From: Terriglobia bacterium
Lineage (GTDB): Bacteria; Acidobacteriota; Terriglobia; JAIQFV01
Length of the DNA stretch: 64,000 nt
Assembly: GCA_020072965.1 (NCBI GenBank)
Contig: JAIQFY010000031.1
Location: 1-64,000 of the forward strand
Direction: 5' to 3'
Position numbers and translations under genes: made by a program. Of this stretch, positions 27,891 through 36,900 are shown piece after piece. Each line of letters opens with the position of its first letter. Within the stretch, counting starts at the first letter, position 1. The notes under the pieces were generated by a model. It ran no database searches. It was given only the letters and a program-made list of their open reading frames with translations, and was not told where the DNA came from.

Positions 27891-28283
27891 TCATCGCTCA
27901 CGAAACCTGGCGCCGCGCTTGGCGAGCAGCTGCCTCAAGATCGAACGGTGGCATCGGTTTTCGTCCTGACAATAGCACCCCAGCGAGAAATCGGTCGTGT
28001 GGGAAAGTGCGGCCAAAAGATCGAGGATCTTTTCAGCGCCGGGCTGTTTCATTTCAGATCGGAATTTGCGCTGAAAAGCAGACCACGCCTTTTCATCCCG
28101 TCCCGACTGCCCCTGCTTCATGAGCTCCCGGCTGGGCGCAAGATTGGGCAGCCAGCCATCGTAAAAATCGCGACTGGCATATTCTGCCTTTGGGACCCCT
28201 CTCGGAGGTCTGCGAACTGTGCCCAGACGGAGGCCCTCACGCACTTGCCGGGGAGAACCAAGTCTTACGATCATTACGGACAT
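27891..28283 (-). CDS. DUF488 family protein
   Basis: About 131 residues with the family's C-terminal block CYCQDENRCHRSILRQLL, in which cysteines and histidine are conserved, and an N-terminal RLGSPRQVREGLRLGTVRR. DUF488 proteins are small cytoplasmic proteins of unknown activity. The frame extends upstream to 28385, but the likely start is the ATG at 28283 or 28274; neither has a clear ribosome site. It follows the monooxygenase-like gene by one base, so the two may be co-transcribed. Confidence 0.75.
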   Translation of the reverse strand: MSVMIVRLGSPRQVREGLRLGTVRRPPRGVPKAEYASRDFYDGWLPNLAPSRELMKQGQSGRDEKAWSAFQRKFRSEMKQPGAEKILDLLAALSHTTDFSLGCYCQDENRCHRSILRQLLAKRGARFRER

Positions 28284-28284
28284 A

Positions 28285-28584
28285 TCAGGGAAGCTTTGTG
28301 CCGAGAACGTCAATCGGTTCGATGGCAGGTGGTTTGGCGAAGAGCTCCGCCGCCTTCGCCATGAGCGCTTGGGCGATGGGACCATTCAGGTGAGCTTGAC
28401 GGCCGCTTTCATCAGCGAACGCGTCGAAGACGCCAAAGCTCGACGGCCCGAATCGCAACGCGAACCACAGCGGCGTCGTCGCTTCCTGGTTGGCCAGGGC
28501 GAGTCCGGTTTCCAGGAACTTCGCGACGTCGTTTTCTTTCCCGGCCTTGGCTTCCAAACGCACGAACAGTGCAACTCTTAACAT
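28285..28584 (-). CDS. Antibiotic-biosynthesis-monooxygenase-like (ABM domain) protein
   Basis: 99 residues from the ATG at 28584, which has GAAGGAGA eight bases upstream. It forms a single ferredoxin-like ABM domain (VALFVRLEAKAGKENDVAKFL, then FGVFDAFADESGRQAHLNG). Such proteins act as small dimeric oxygenases or isomerases on quinones or other aromatics, and many have unknown roles. It is transcribed away from the GlxA-type regulator, which is its probable controller. Confidence 0.8.
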   Translation of the reverse strand: MLRVALFVRLEAKAGKENDVAKFLETGLALANQEATTPLWFALRFGPSSFGVFDAFADESGRQAHLNGPIAQALMAKAAELFAKPPAIEPIDVLGTKLP

Positions 28585-28644
28585 TTGGTTTCTCCTTCTC
28601 AATTTCAGGCATCACCAGGATAGCGCCAGGACATGGAATCCGCT

Positions 28645-28662
28645 ATTGGCAGAATCGCCAAT
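28645..28662. promoter_or_regulatory. Inverted repeat ATTGGC-N6-GCCAAT between divergent genes
   Basis: A perfect 6+6 inverted repeat lies in the gap between the ABM gene (minus) and the AraC/GlxA-type gene (plus), 19 bases before the latter's start. Its place suggests an operator for that regulator, though AraC-type proteins more often use direct repeats. Confidence 0.4.
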
Positions 28663-28680
28663 TTTGATAGAATAGTTGCC

Positions 28681-29643
28681 ATGAGAGTTCACATTCTGGT
28701 ATTGGATGATGTTTTTGATACGGGTTTGGCGACGCTGCTGGATGCGTTTGAGACGGCGAACGAACTCGCGGAAATGTCCAGTCTGACTTCCCTGCGGTTC
28801 GACGTGGCGATCGTCGGGGTACGCAAGGCGGTCAAGACGTCGCAAGGGTTGGTTGTACCGGTTGTTCCGGTGCCGAAGCGGATCATTCCAGATTGGGCTG
28901 TCGTTCCAGCGATCGGATTCAAAATGCCCGGCCCGCTGCAGATGGCTCTGGCGAGACCTGATGTGAGCGACGTCGCCAACACGCTTCGCTCGTACGCGGA
29001 TCGAGGAGTTGCCACGGCGGCGGCCTGTATCGGGACATTTGTGCTTGCCGAGTCAGGATTACTGGATAACCAGGACGCGACCACCACCTGGTGGCTGGCT
29101 CCGCTATTTCGTCAAAGATATCCCCACGTTCGCCTCGATGAATCGAGCATGATCGTAAAATCCGGAAAGTTTGTTACGGCGGGAGCGGCGCTCAGTCACA
29201 TGGACCTGGCTTTATGGATCATCAGGCAAAAGAGCCCGCGGCTGGCCGCATTGACCGCAAAATATCTGGTTGTCGATTCGCGGCCGTCTCAGTCTGCCTA
29301 TATCCTTGTGGATCATTTTGCCCACTCCGACCCTCTCGTCGAACGGTTCGAGCGCTGGGCGCGAGGTGCGCTGACGTGCGGTTTTTCACTCGAAGATGCC
29401 GCCGATGCTACTTCGTCGAGCAAGAGAACACTGGCTCGCCGCATGCAGGCGGTCCTGGGAAAGTCGCCGCTGGCTTATTTTCAGGATTTGCGCGTGGAGC
29501 GCGCCGTGCATCTGTTGAAGACGACGGATCAGAGCGTCGAAGAAATCGCTGCCCAAGTCGGCTACTCCGATGGCGTCACTCTGAGAACGCTTCTCCGCCG
29601 CCGGCTGGGGCATGGAGTCAAGGAAATCAGAAGGAGTCTGTAA
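28681..29643 (+). CDS. GlxA-type transcriptional regulator (DJ-1/PfpI domain + AraC HTH)
   Basis: 320 residues from the ATG at 28681; an earlier in-frame ATG at 28633 would read through the inverted repeat. Residues 1-180 are a DJ-1/PfpI domain with the nucleophile-elbow cysteine in AAACIGTFVLAESGLL. Residues 215-318 carry two AraC helix-turn-helix units (LTCGFSLEDAADATSSSKRTLARRM and QSVEEIAAQVGYSDGVTLRTLLRR). Members sense small molecules through the DJ-1-like part. It is divergent from the ABM gene and DUF488 gene and probably regulates them. Confidence 0.88.
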   Translation: MRVHILVLDDVFDTGLATLLDAFETANELAEMSSLTSLRFDVAIVGVRKAVKTSQGLVVPVVPVPKRIIPDWAVVPAIGFKMPGPLQMALARPDVSDVANTLRSYADRGVATAAACIGTFVLAESGLLDNQDATTTWWLAPLFRQRYPHVRLDESSMIVKSGKFVTAGAALSHMDLALWIIRQKSPRLAALTAKYLVVDSRPSQSAYILVDHFAHSDPLVERFERWARGALTCGFSLEDAADATSSSKRTLARRMQAVLGKSPLAYFQDLRVERAVHLLKTTDQSVEEIAAQVGYSDGVTLRTLLRRRLGHGVKEIRRSL

Positions 29644-29746
29644 TGCGCTGCGAACGCACGCTTTCGGACGGGGTGCAAATGATGCTCAAGCAGCAAATGC
29701 AGGGTCAGGCCTGTACTTTTCTACAAGTCAAGTTATTCGGGCGACC

Positions 29747-29770
29747 CATACTCCGATGGATCGGAGTATG
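29747..29770. repeat. Palindromic element, family C copy 1
   Basis: A perfect 10-bp stem CATACTCCGA / TCGGAGTATG with a 4-base loop, followed by cgccacccc. Related stems followed by gcgccacc occur at 31423-31460 and 36390-36428. The surrounding gap (29644-29967) shows no gene, although an ORF crosses the palindrome. Confidence 0.65.
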
Positions 29771-29967
29771 CGCCACCCCGCCCGAAGCTCAAACCGTTGG
29801 GTACTCCCGCGAGTGGGTTGAAACATGTCAATGTCGCTGGTGTCATTCGTCGCTAAAGGAAAAGGTGGAGAAAGGCAATCGCTGAGTAAAAATCCTCCAA
29901 GACGATAGATCCCAATTGGAGATTGGAAAGAATGACCCCGAGCATTCCGTAAGCTATAATCGCTCAA

Positions 29968-31284
29968 ATGGACAGCCTTCCTCCATCTCAGGAACCAGAC
30001 CTGTCCGGTGTCGGCCTGGATCGACAGTCCCGCCACCTGCGTCTCCACGCCATTAAGGTTTTCGTTCGTGACCAGGACCAAAGCCTGCGATTCTTCGTCG
30101 ATCAACTCGGATTCGAGGTGGCTTTTGATGCCCGGCTTCAATCGGGTGACCGTTGGGTCGCGGTTTCCCCTCCCGACGGCACCGCAGTGCTCACGCTGGT
30201 CGCCCCTCAGCCCGAATCCTATGAATACCAGCTCATCGGCCGGCCCACAGGCGTTGTGTTCGTCACCGACAATGTGGCTGCAAAGTACAGTGAATGGCAC
30301 AAGCGCGGGGTTCGCTTTTATTATGCGCCCCGCCTACGGCGGGTCAGGTATGAGCGCCCGGCAACGGCCAAGCCTTCCGATGCCCCGTCGATACCAGGCG
30401 AGGAGCCCCCGCCGGCTTGGGGAGGCGTGTTCACTCGCTTCAGCGATGTGGATGGAAACTCCTTTGATCTGGTCGGCTTTGATGAAGTGAGCCGGGAAGT
30501 CGAAGCGCAACGGCGTGCCAGCGCTGAGAGGCTGGAGTCGGAGCGACGGGCGGCACAGGAACTGGAGATTGCCAGACTGGTCCAGGCAAGGTTCTTCCCC
30601 CAAATGCTGCCGCCCATCAAGACCCTCGAGTACGCGGGGATCTGTATCCAAGCCCGCCAGGTCGGTGGCGATTACTACGATTTCCTTGATCTGGGTCAAG
30701 GGCGTTTCGGGTTGGTCGTCGGCGACATTTCGGGGAAAGGTATCGCGGCGGCTCTTCTGATGGCCAATCTGCAGGCGAATCTCCGGAGTCAGTGCGCGAT
30801 CGCGTGGGAGACCCCCCAGGGCCTGCTGCGATCGGTGAACCGGATGTTTTACGAGAACACACCTGAAAGCGCCTACGCCACCCTCTTCTTTGCTGAGTAT
30901 GACGAAGCGATGCGCCGCTTGCGCTACGTGAATTGCGGCCATCTTTCAGCGCTTCTCCTGAGGAGCGATCATACCGTTGAGAAGCTCGATTCCACGTGCA
31001 CGGTCCTGGGACTCTTCAGGGAATGGGAGTGCTCGATCGCGGAACGCCAACTCCTCCCGGGAGATACTCTCGTCCTCTGCACCGACGGGATCACTGAATC
31101 GTTCAACGGCGAGGGAGAAGATTTCGGAGAAGAGCGGCTGATCGAAGCGCTGCGGCGGCATCGAGAACTGTCTTCACAAGAGTTGATCGCCTCAATTGTT
31201 GCGGAGGTCCAGCAGTTCAGCCCCCGGGAACAGCACGACGACATCACTCTCATCGTGGCCAAGTGCAGAGGAGAGGGGAACTAG
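29968..31284 (+). CDS. VOC (glyoxalase-fold) domain fused to SpoIIE/RsbU-type PP2C phosphatase
   Basis: 438 residues. Residues 24-175 form a VOC domain (LHAIKVFVRDQDQSLRFFVD, then VFTRFSDVDGNSFDLVGF). Residues 176-205 are a charged helical linker (EAQRRASAERLESERRAAQ). Residues 206-435 are a SpoIIE-type phosphatase with metal-binding aspartates in GGDYYDF (Asp235), GDISGKG (Asp253), LCTDGITE and QHDDITLI. RsbU-like phosphatases dephosphorylate STAS anti-sigma antagonists. Here a VOC domain takes the sensor position, so a small ligand may control the phosphatase. The gene stands alone. The VOC metal residues look incomplete, suggesting binding and not catalysis. Confidence 0.88.
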   Translation: MDSLPPSQEPDLSGVGLDRQSRHLRLHAIKVFVRDQDQSLRFFVDQLGFEVAFDARLQSGDRWVAVSPPDGTAVLTLVAPQPESYEYQLIGRPTGVVFVTDNVAAKYSEWHKRGVRFYYAPRLRRVRYERPATAKPSDAPSIPGEEPPPAWGGVFTRFSDVDGNSFDLVGFDEVSREVEAQRRASAERLESERRAAQELEIARLVQARFFPQMLPPIKTLEYAGICIQARQVGGDYYDFLDLGQGRFGLVVGDISGKGIAAALLMANLQANLRSQCAIAWETPQGLLRSVNRMFYENTPESAYATLFFAEYDEAMRRLRYVNCGHLSALLLRSDHTVEKLDSTCTVLGLFREWECSIAERQLLPGDTLVLCTDGITESFNGEGEDFGEERLIEALRRHRELSSQELIASIVAEVQQFSPREQHDDITLIVAKCRGEGN

Positions 31285-31422
31285 AACCCGTGTTAGATCG
31301 GGCCTTGGGTAGATTCGGGAATGGCCCGAATTTTATTAACCTGCCCGGCCTCCAAACTGATTACCGCGGAGCCGCAGAGCAGCCGGACTATCGGTTTGGC
31401 AGCAAACAATACAGCGCGGCCA

Positions 31423-31460
31423 GGTGGCGCGTACTCCAATGCATCCGAGTGTGCGCCACC
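31423..31460. repeat. Palindromic element, family C copy 2
   Basis: GGTGGCGCGTACTCC pairs with GAGTGTGCGCCACC across a short centre. The gap 31285-31623 between the VOC-SpoIIE gene and the convergent multicopper oxidase gene contains this stem and no other supported feature; it could double as a terminator. Confidence 0.6.
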
Positions 31461-31623
31461 CCGCTCGGGACTGTCCCAAATTTTCTCAATAAATAAAAAC
31501 GCACGGGAAGAGGAAAGAGCAAGTTTTCCGTTTCCCGCGCGAGAGCGATCGATCAATAAGGAGGCAAGAGGGCCACTCAGGGGTGACCCTCACAGCATGT
31601 TTTCGCCTCAAATTTTCCTGTTA

Positions 31624-33954
31624 CTACCGCTGGGGCGAGAAACTTAACTCGAACGGCCGCATCATGTCGTTGTCTTCGTGGTCCAGGATATGACAGTGCA
31701 CCATATAGCCCGGTCCTCCCGGAAAGCCAAACCCGTCGTTCTTGATCCCCAAGGGCGCCGTCGGGTCAAAATCAAATCGGTTCTGGCCCCCACGAACATG
31801 ACCCACCTCGACATCCTGCGGAGCCCAGCGGGTGACAAGGCGAGTCACTGTGCCCGGGTACATCTTCAAGGTGTCCTTCCAACCGGCCTCGTTGGGATCC
31901 GGCGGGAGAGGACTGCCTAACAAGTACGGAGTCACATCCGGGTTTCCGCCCATCGGGGTAGTACTCAAATAATCCAAGGGCGGCCCATCACCGTATCGGG
32001 CTCCTCCACTTCCAAAGGCGGCTTCCCATGCATCAAACCGGTAAGTCCCGGGAGTGACAATCGGAGGCACCACATCCCCCACGTTGAACACCTGCCGGCT
32101 CAGGACCTGGAACTGAATCAGGTGGATATGGATGGGGTGAGCATCCGGGGTGAGATTAATGAACTCCCAGACCTCGGTGGAGCCGATCTGGGGTATCTCT
32201 GTCACATTGATATTGCCGTTGTTATAAGGGATCGACTCCGCGATCGGCTGCCCATTTTGCCAGGAGAACGAGCCCATAGGTGTATTTCCGTCATAATGGG
32301 TGTTGTTGATCACTACCTTCACAGGGGCGCCGGTGTCGGGGTCTTCCTGCTCGATGAGGACCAGCCGCCTGGAATTATCCACTTTCACCCCGGTAGCCAA
32401 GCCCGCTTTGCCGTCCGCCAGGCGGACGATCTTATCGCGATTACGCAGAGTGGCGCCGTGCGCGGCGGGATTGAAACTGAGGTCAGCTGAAGAGAGTTTC
32501 TTGTTTACGCGGAACTGCATAATAAGCCCATCGAGAGTGGGATCCGAGGGATCACCGCCTGGGAAGGGGTGATTGGCGTCATTCACCAGGGTGAAGGTCT
32601 GTCCCTGAAACCCTGAGAAGTCGATGATGACATCCATCCGCTCCGCCGGGGCGAAGAACAACCGTGGTCCAGGGAAACCCAAGAAACCGCCGGTGGGGTC
32701 AAACGTAAAGGGCGTGAAAGCATCAATCTTCACTGGCTTATCAAACAGACCGCCATCAGAGCCGATCTGCCAAATGGTCGGTACTTTCGGCGCGGAGGTA
32801 TTACCCTTCTTATCCGCCAGCTGCAAGGCATACATCCTGGCATTGCTGCCGTTCAGGAAGTGGAACCGATAGCGCCGGGGTTCCACGTTCATATACGGCC
32901 AGCTCTTGCCGTTGACCACGATGACATCCCCGAAGAACTCCGGGATGGCGTAGGCGTGAAGTGTGGGATTGCCCGGATCGCCATTCAGACCTGCGCCTGG
33001 AGGATTCCCATCCGGGAAGAACAACTGACCGTTACTGTCAAACTGCTTGTCTTGGATGACCAGCTCGACCTCTTCGTCCCCACTGGGCAGCGGCGGGAAG
33101 ACATCGGCCTCCGGATCACCCCGGAGAAGGTAAAAGGCCGCCAAGCCTGAATAGACATTCAGACGGGTCTCACCCAGGACATGGTCGTGGTACCACAGAG
33201 TGGTGGCTTCCTGGTTGTTGGGATAAGTGTACAAGTCCGAGACAAAGCCGGGTCCCTTAATGGTTTTGCCCGGCGTGAACCAAGTGTCCGGGCCACCGTC
33301 AAAGGCCGACGGTACCTCTGCCCCATGCAAGTGCACCGTCATGGGTTGAGGGCCGCCATAGAATGCTGGATTGCCTAAATCAAGACCAGTGGACGGATCG
33401 GTTCCCGGAATCGACATAGAAAGATTCAGGGGGTTGGCCCAGTGAAAAGAAAGATCCACCGTGAGGAATTTCTGGAGCAAGGGACCGGGCAAGCCAGGAA
33501 AAGGAAGCAGGTTGTTGACTAGTTTCACCTTCGTGGGGATACCGCGCTGGGCCAGGATGGTGGGGCCGGGATAAGAGGGACCCAAGGTCCTGTTCCCATC
33601 ATTGACTTTGTATCCCCAAACATAGGTGCCTCTTCGAGGGTTGATCCTGGCCACAATTCTGCCTGTAACCGGGTCCCTATAAATGACGGAGCTCGGCAAC
33701 GCATCGTAAAAGCTAGCCGGCAGAATCTGCTGTTGGAACTCCTCCGCCGTGAGCGTGAGAATTTGCCCGAATTGGGCACCATTAGCTCTTCTCCCGTTAA
33801 AGGTGGGCACCTGCTCCACGAATTTTGGAATGGTCGATCCGAGCAAGACTGTCTGGCCCACCTGCTCGTTCGCCAGCGCAGTGGAGCAAAGCCCCAAGAC
33901 CCCAAAAATGATAGCCGCCATTACCGTTAGCTGCCTTAATCTTTGCTGTCTCAT
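31624..33954 (-). CDS. Secreted multicopper oxidase (bilirubin oxidase/CotA-like)
   Basis: 776 residues from the ATG at 33954, which has AAAGGAGGA upstream; the frame extends further but without support. A signal peptide is clear (LTVMAAIIFGVLGLCSTALA). All four copper motifs are present: HLHGAEVP, WYHDHVLGETR, HPIHIHLIQF, and MVHCHILDHEDNDMM, the last with the type-1 cysteine and a methionine axial ligand. These enzymes couple one-electron oxidation of phenols, bilirubin, metals such as Mn(II) or Cu(I), to reduction of O2 to water. The long form with three cupredoxin domains resembles CotA and bilirubin oxidase. It is monocistronic. Confidence 0.93.
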   Translation of the reverse strand: MRQQRLRQLTVMAAIIFGVLGLCSTALANEQVGQTVLLGSTIPKFVEQVPTFNGRRANGAQFGQILTLTAEEFQQQILPASFYDALPSSVIYRDPVTGRIVARINPRRGTYVWGYKVNDGNRTLGPSYPGPTILAQRGIPTKVKLVNNLLPFPGLPGPLLQKFLTVDLSFHWANPLNLSMSIPGTDPSTGLDLGNPAFYGGPQPMTVHLHGAEVPSAFDGGPDTWFTPGKTIKGPGFVSDLYTYPNNQEATTLWYHDHVLGETRLNVYSGLAAFYLLRGDPEADVFPPLPSGDEEVELVIQDKQFDSNGQLFFPDGNPPGAGLNGDPGNPTLHAYAIPEFFGDVIVVNGKSWPYMNVEPRRYRFHFLNGSNARMYALQLADKKGNTSAPKVPTIWQIGSDGGLFDKPVKIDAFTPFTFDPTGGFLGFPGPRLFFAPAERMDVIIDFSGFQGQTFTLVNDANHPFPGGDPSDPTLDGLIMQFRVNKKLSSADLSFNPAAHGATLRNRDKIVRLADGKAGLATGVKVDNSRRLVLIEQEDPDTGAPVKVVINNTHYDGNTPMGSFSWQNGQPIAESIPYNNGNINVTEIPQIGSTEVWEFINLTPDAHPIHIHLIQFQVLSRQVFNVGDVVPPIVTPGTYRFDAWEAAFGSGGARYGDGPPLDYLSTTPMGGNPDVTPYLLGSPLPPDPNEAGWKDTLKMYPGTVTRLVTRWAPQDVEVGHVRGGQNRFDFDPTAPLGIKNDGFGFPGGPGYMVHCHILDHEDNDMMRPFELSFSPQR

Positions 33955-35039
33955 TGATGATTCCTCCTTTTGGTCGATGGGAAATATGAAAGACATATTG
34001 ATCGGGTGGCATCGTCTTGATTTCCAAGTCACCAAGTGGTCAGCAACTCCGATGGCAGAATGAACTATTTGGCCCGAGCCATCTCTATGCAATCCCGAGT
34101 GGGTAAGAGAAACGTGCAGTTAGATGATGTTACCTTTCACTCACCCGGATGCAATTGTGTCTTCCACCATGCTTTGTTTTGCGGGTTACCTGTGCGACAT
34201 TCGCCTCCAGAGCATTCAGCTCGAGCCTCTCCCCTCAATTTCGCTGGGCGGCGGCTTATTTCTCCTAAAAGGGAGACTCAAACTGGTTGTACAGCTTCTC
34301 TTGCAAAGAAGGTGCCAAACAGCTCCTCATGTAATTTGAACAGATCTGGATGATGAGAGCCCGGTTGGCGATCGAAAAGACAGCGCCGAACCCAAAGGGA
34401 TCCAAACAAAGGGCGCGCGCCGCGAAAACGCGATAACTGTTGGTCCTTCCAGACCCAAGCGTGACGGGAAAGAAAAAGGGGGAGGAGAGCCAACCACAAT
34501 GCCCGACTTAAAACAATTGTAAGCCCTTGTTAAGACAATACCTTATTTGTTTCTTTGAGAACCCTAAAGTTGAAAAAGTGTGCCCCCTTCTTCCCACTGG
34601 GGGGTTGCATTGCCCCCTCGGGATGACGGGAACCGAGGGCCCACGCAAAGATACTTTAAAACTTGGGACCATTGCGATCGGGTGGAATAACACTCTCAAG
34701 GTTTGCTGCACACCCAGTAGTTCCTCGCCATACCTAGTTCCTTTTAACGCGAAATAAGCGAAGAAAGAGAAATAATAATGCTCGGGCCGGATAAGGCGGG
34801 ATATTCCCCACTTGATCCTATTGAAGCAAAGAGGAATCAAACTTGGATATAGGATTCCGCTGCAAGATCCTTCTGTGTCAATCGGTGGAAAAATAAATGC
34901 TTTCGCCGGTGACAATTATGCAATTTGCAATTCTCATTTTGACCGCAAGATTCGGATAGATTTCCGCAAGGATTTGCCCTATCTTCGTCAAGGATTGCTG
35001 AACCTTTATAGATATCGAAGAAATCGGAGGACCAAGAAT
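33955..35039. other. Gene-free region upstream of ada and the multicopper oxidase
   Basis: About 1.1 kb between divergent genes. Several ORFs exist but none has protein-like composition or a ribosome site. The only structure seen is a C-run/G-run hairpin near 34581-34616 (tgcccccttc...ggggggttgca). Part of it must be the two promoters. The region is noticeably AT-richer than the genes. Confidence 0.4.
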
Positions 35040-36152
35040 TTGCTTCACCAAGAATCCAAGTCCCAACCCTCAAGAGTTTCGTCCGAGGATTTGCGATGGC
35101 AGGCCGTTCTGAACCGAGATTCCAGGTCAGACCGGGCCTTTGTATTCGCGGTTCGCTCGACTGGAATCTATTGTCGTCCATCGTGTCCGGCGCGACGTCC
35201 ACAACGCGCGCAGGTGGTCTTCTTCCCTGAACCGAACGCAGCTGAGCGTTCAGGGTTTCGCCCTTGCCGCCGCTGCCACCCTCGGGATGGTGTTGATCGC
35301 GACCCTCAAGCCGAACTGGTCTGCCGCGTCTGCGCCATCATTGATTCCGGCTCCGACGAAACGCTTACCCTGGACGCCCTGAGCACTCAGGTCGGACTCA
35401 GCCCGCATCACCTCCAGAGGACTTTCAAGCGATTGATGGGCATTACTCCGCGGCAGTATGCAGAAGCGCGCCGCCTGAAGAATTTCAAAGCGCATCTGCG
35501 CAATGGCCGGAATGTGACGACGGCCCTCTATGAAGCAGGGTATGGGTCGAGCAGTCGTCTATACGAAAAAACCGGTCCTCATCTCGGCATGACCCCGACC
35601 GCTTATCGAAAAGGAGGAGAAGGAATGATGATTCGCTACACGGTTAACAATTCGCCGCTGGGCCGCCTTCTGGTGGCGGCCACTGATCGCGGAATTTGCT
35701 TTCTGAGCTTGGGAGACGCTGACCGGCCCCTCGAAACGGTGCTTCGCGAAGAATATCCATCCGCTGAAATTCGTCGAGAGGAATCCGGCCTGGGCCAATG
35801 GGTCAACTCCATCGTGAAACATCTTCAAGGAAACCAACCTCAGCTCAAACTGCCTCTCGACGTCCAGGCAACCGCATTTCAGTGGGAGGTGTGGCACAAA
35901 CTGCAGTCCATCCCCTATGGACAAACACGCAGTTATAGCGATATCGCCCGTTCCCTGGGCCGTCCTCGGGCAGCCCGGGCGGTTGCCCGCGCCTGCGCGA
36001 CGAATCGCGTACCGATCGTGATCCCCTGCCACCGTGTGGTCAGGGAAGATGGCAACCCGGGTGGTTATCGCTGGGGGATCAACCGTAAAGAAACGCTGCT
36101 TTCGATGGAGCGGAGCAACTCCGCAAGTCTTCGGAAGGCTGCGGGATCTTAG
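35040..36152 (+). CDS. ada: Ada: bifunctional methylphosphotriester/O6-methylguanine-DNA methyltransferase and activator
   Basis: 370 residues from a TTG at 35040; GGAGG at 35026-35030 gives ideal spacing and decides this start. The N-terminal Ada zinc domain has the four cysteines (Cys45, Cys49, Cys76, Cys79) in YCRPSC and FRPCRRCHP; Cys45 is the expected phosphotriester methyl acceptor. An AraC-type helix-turn-helix follows (SPHHLQRTFKRLMGITPRQYAEARR). The C-terminal methyltransferase has IPCHRVV with the alkyl-accepting Cys330. Methylated Ada normally activates its own transcription in the adaptive response to alkylation. No alkA or alkB gene is adjacent. Confidence 0.93.
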   Translation: MLHQESKSQPSRVSSEDLRWQAVLNRDSRSDRAFVFAVRSTGIYCRPSCPARRPQRAQVVFFPEPNAAERSGFRPCRRCHPRDGVDRDPQAELVCRVCAIIDSGSDETLTLDALSTQVGLSPHHLQRTFKRLMGITPRQYAEARRLKNFKAHLRNGRNVTTALYEAGYGSSSRLYEKTGPHLGMTPTAYRKGGEGMMIRYTVNNSPLGRLLVAATDRGICFLSLGDADRPLETVLREEYPSAEIRREESGLGQWVNSIVKHLQGNQPQLKLPLDVQATAFQWEVWHKLQSIPYGQTRSYSDIARSLGRPRAARAVARACATNRVPIVIPCHRVVREDGNPGGYRWGINRKETLLSMERSNSASLRKAAGS

Positions 36153-36225
36153 AGACTACGGAATGCAGCCATCGGGGAGACAATTTCTGATTACGGATTT
36201 CGGATTGCGAATTGCTAAGGAGTCG

Positions 36226-36428
36226 GATGGCGCGTGCCCAGATCCATCCGAGTGTACGGTTCTTCTTCCCGGGGAATGAATAAAATGAGTCATTCATGCT
36301 AAGGCTAACTCATTCCCATTTACGAGTTTCCTTTGAATCTGTAGGACTATCGCACTCAGCCCGCAGTGCAGCTCCGTCCCCCTAGGGCTCGCACACATCG
36401 CACAAGTCGCGATGTGTGCGCCACCCTG
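36226..36428. repeat. Family C palindromes, further copies
   Basis: A degenerate copy at about 36226-36257 (ggcgcgtgccc...catccgagtgtac) and a clean 12-bp stem at 36390-36401/36409-36420 (CGCACACATCGC, loop acaagtc), followed by cgccacc. They fill the gap after ada, where I see no gene. Confidence 0.55.
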
Positions 36429-36454
36429 CCATCCACGACAACAGGACTCCACCG

Positions 36455-36811
36455 TCATCCTTTTACCAGTCCTATGGCATGACCCTCCGGATCCTGGAAG
36501 AGGGCAAACGTAACCAGGTTAGGAATCTCGGTGGGGGGCACAAGCGTGGTGCCGCCCATCCTCTCGACCTTCTTCAAGCAGGCATCGAGGTCAGGGACCG
36601 CCACATAAAAAGTCACGTATCCCGGTGCTCCCGCCTCGGCCGCTCCAACTCCTCCCCCAATGCCCCCCTGCCCGCCGGCCTTAACCAGACCATAATTCAT
36701 CGGGTTGTTGGCATCGATCTCCCACTCGAAGAGTTTGTTGTAGAAGTCTTGAAGTTTCTTCCCATCTTTTCCCATGATCTCAAAGTGAACTACGGGTGCG
36801 GCCATCGGCAT
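36455..36811 (-). CDS. VOC family protein (glyoxalase/bleomycin-resistance fold)
   Basis: 118 residues, a single VOC module: VVHFEIMGKDGKKLQDFYNKLFEWEID, a glycine-rich loop, then VTFYVAVPDLDACLKKVERMGG and a C-terminal FQDPEGHAIGLV. Potential metal ligands are the N-terminal His of VHFEI and the Glu/His of DPEGH. Substrate unknown. It is likely cytoplasmic and monocistronic, followed by the small membrane protein gene on the same strand upstream. Confidence 0.85.
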   Translation of the reverse strand: MPMAAPVVHFEIMGKDGKKLQDFYNKLFEWEIDANNPMNYGLVKAGGQGGIGGGVGAAEAGAPGYVTFYVAVPDLDACLKKVERMGGTTLVPPTEIPNLVTFALFQDPEGHAIGLVKG

Positions 36812-36900
36812 ACTCCTTGTTGAATTGAATTTGATTCAGTCTGAATTCCAGAACTTGATTAGAGATTCCGCCATTGGGGTTCAGCGCGGTAACGGGTTCA

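Noticed and set aside
29612-29885. ORFs crossing the region after the GlxA-type gene
   Set aside because: They extend the 3' end of the regulator in other frames and run through a palindromic repeat; no protein-like features.
33733-35039. Several ORFs in the gap between the multicopper oxidase and ada genes
   Set aside because: No ribosome sites, odd composition, and overlap on both strands; treated as noncoding.
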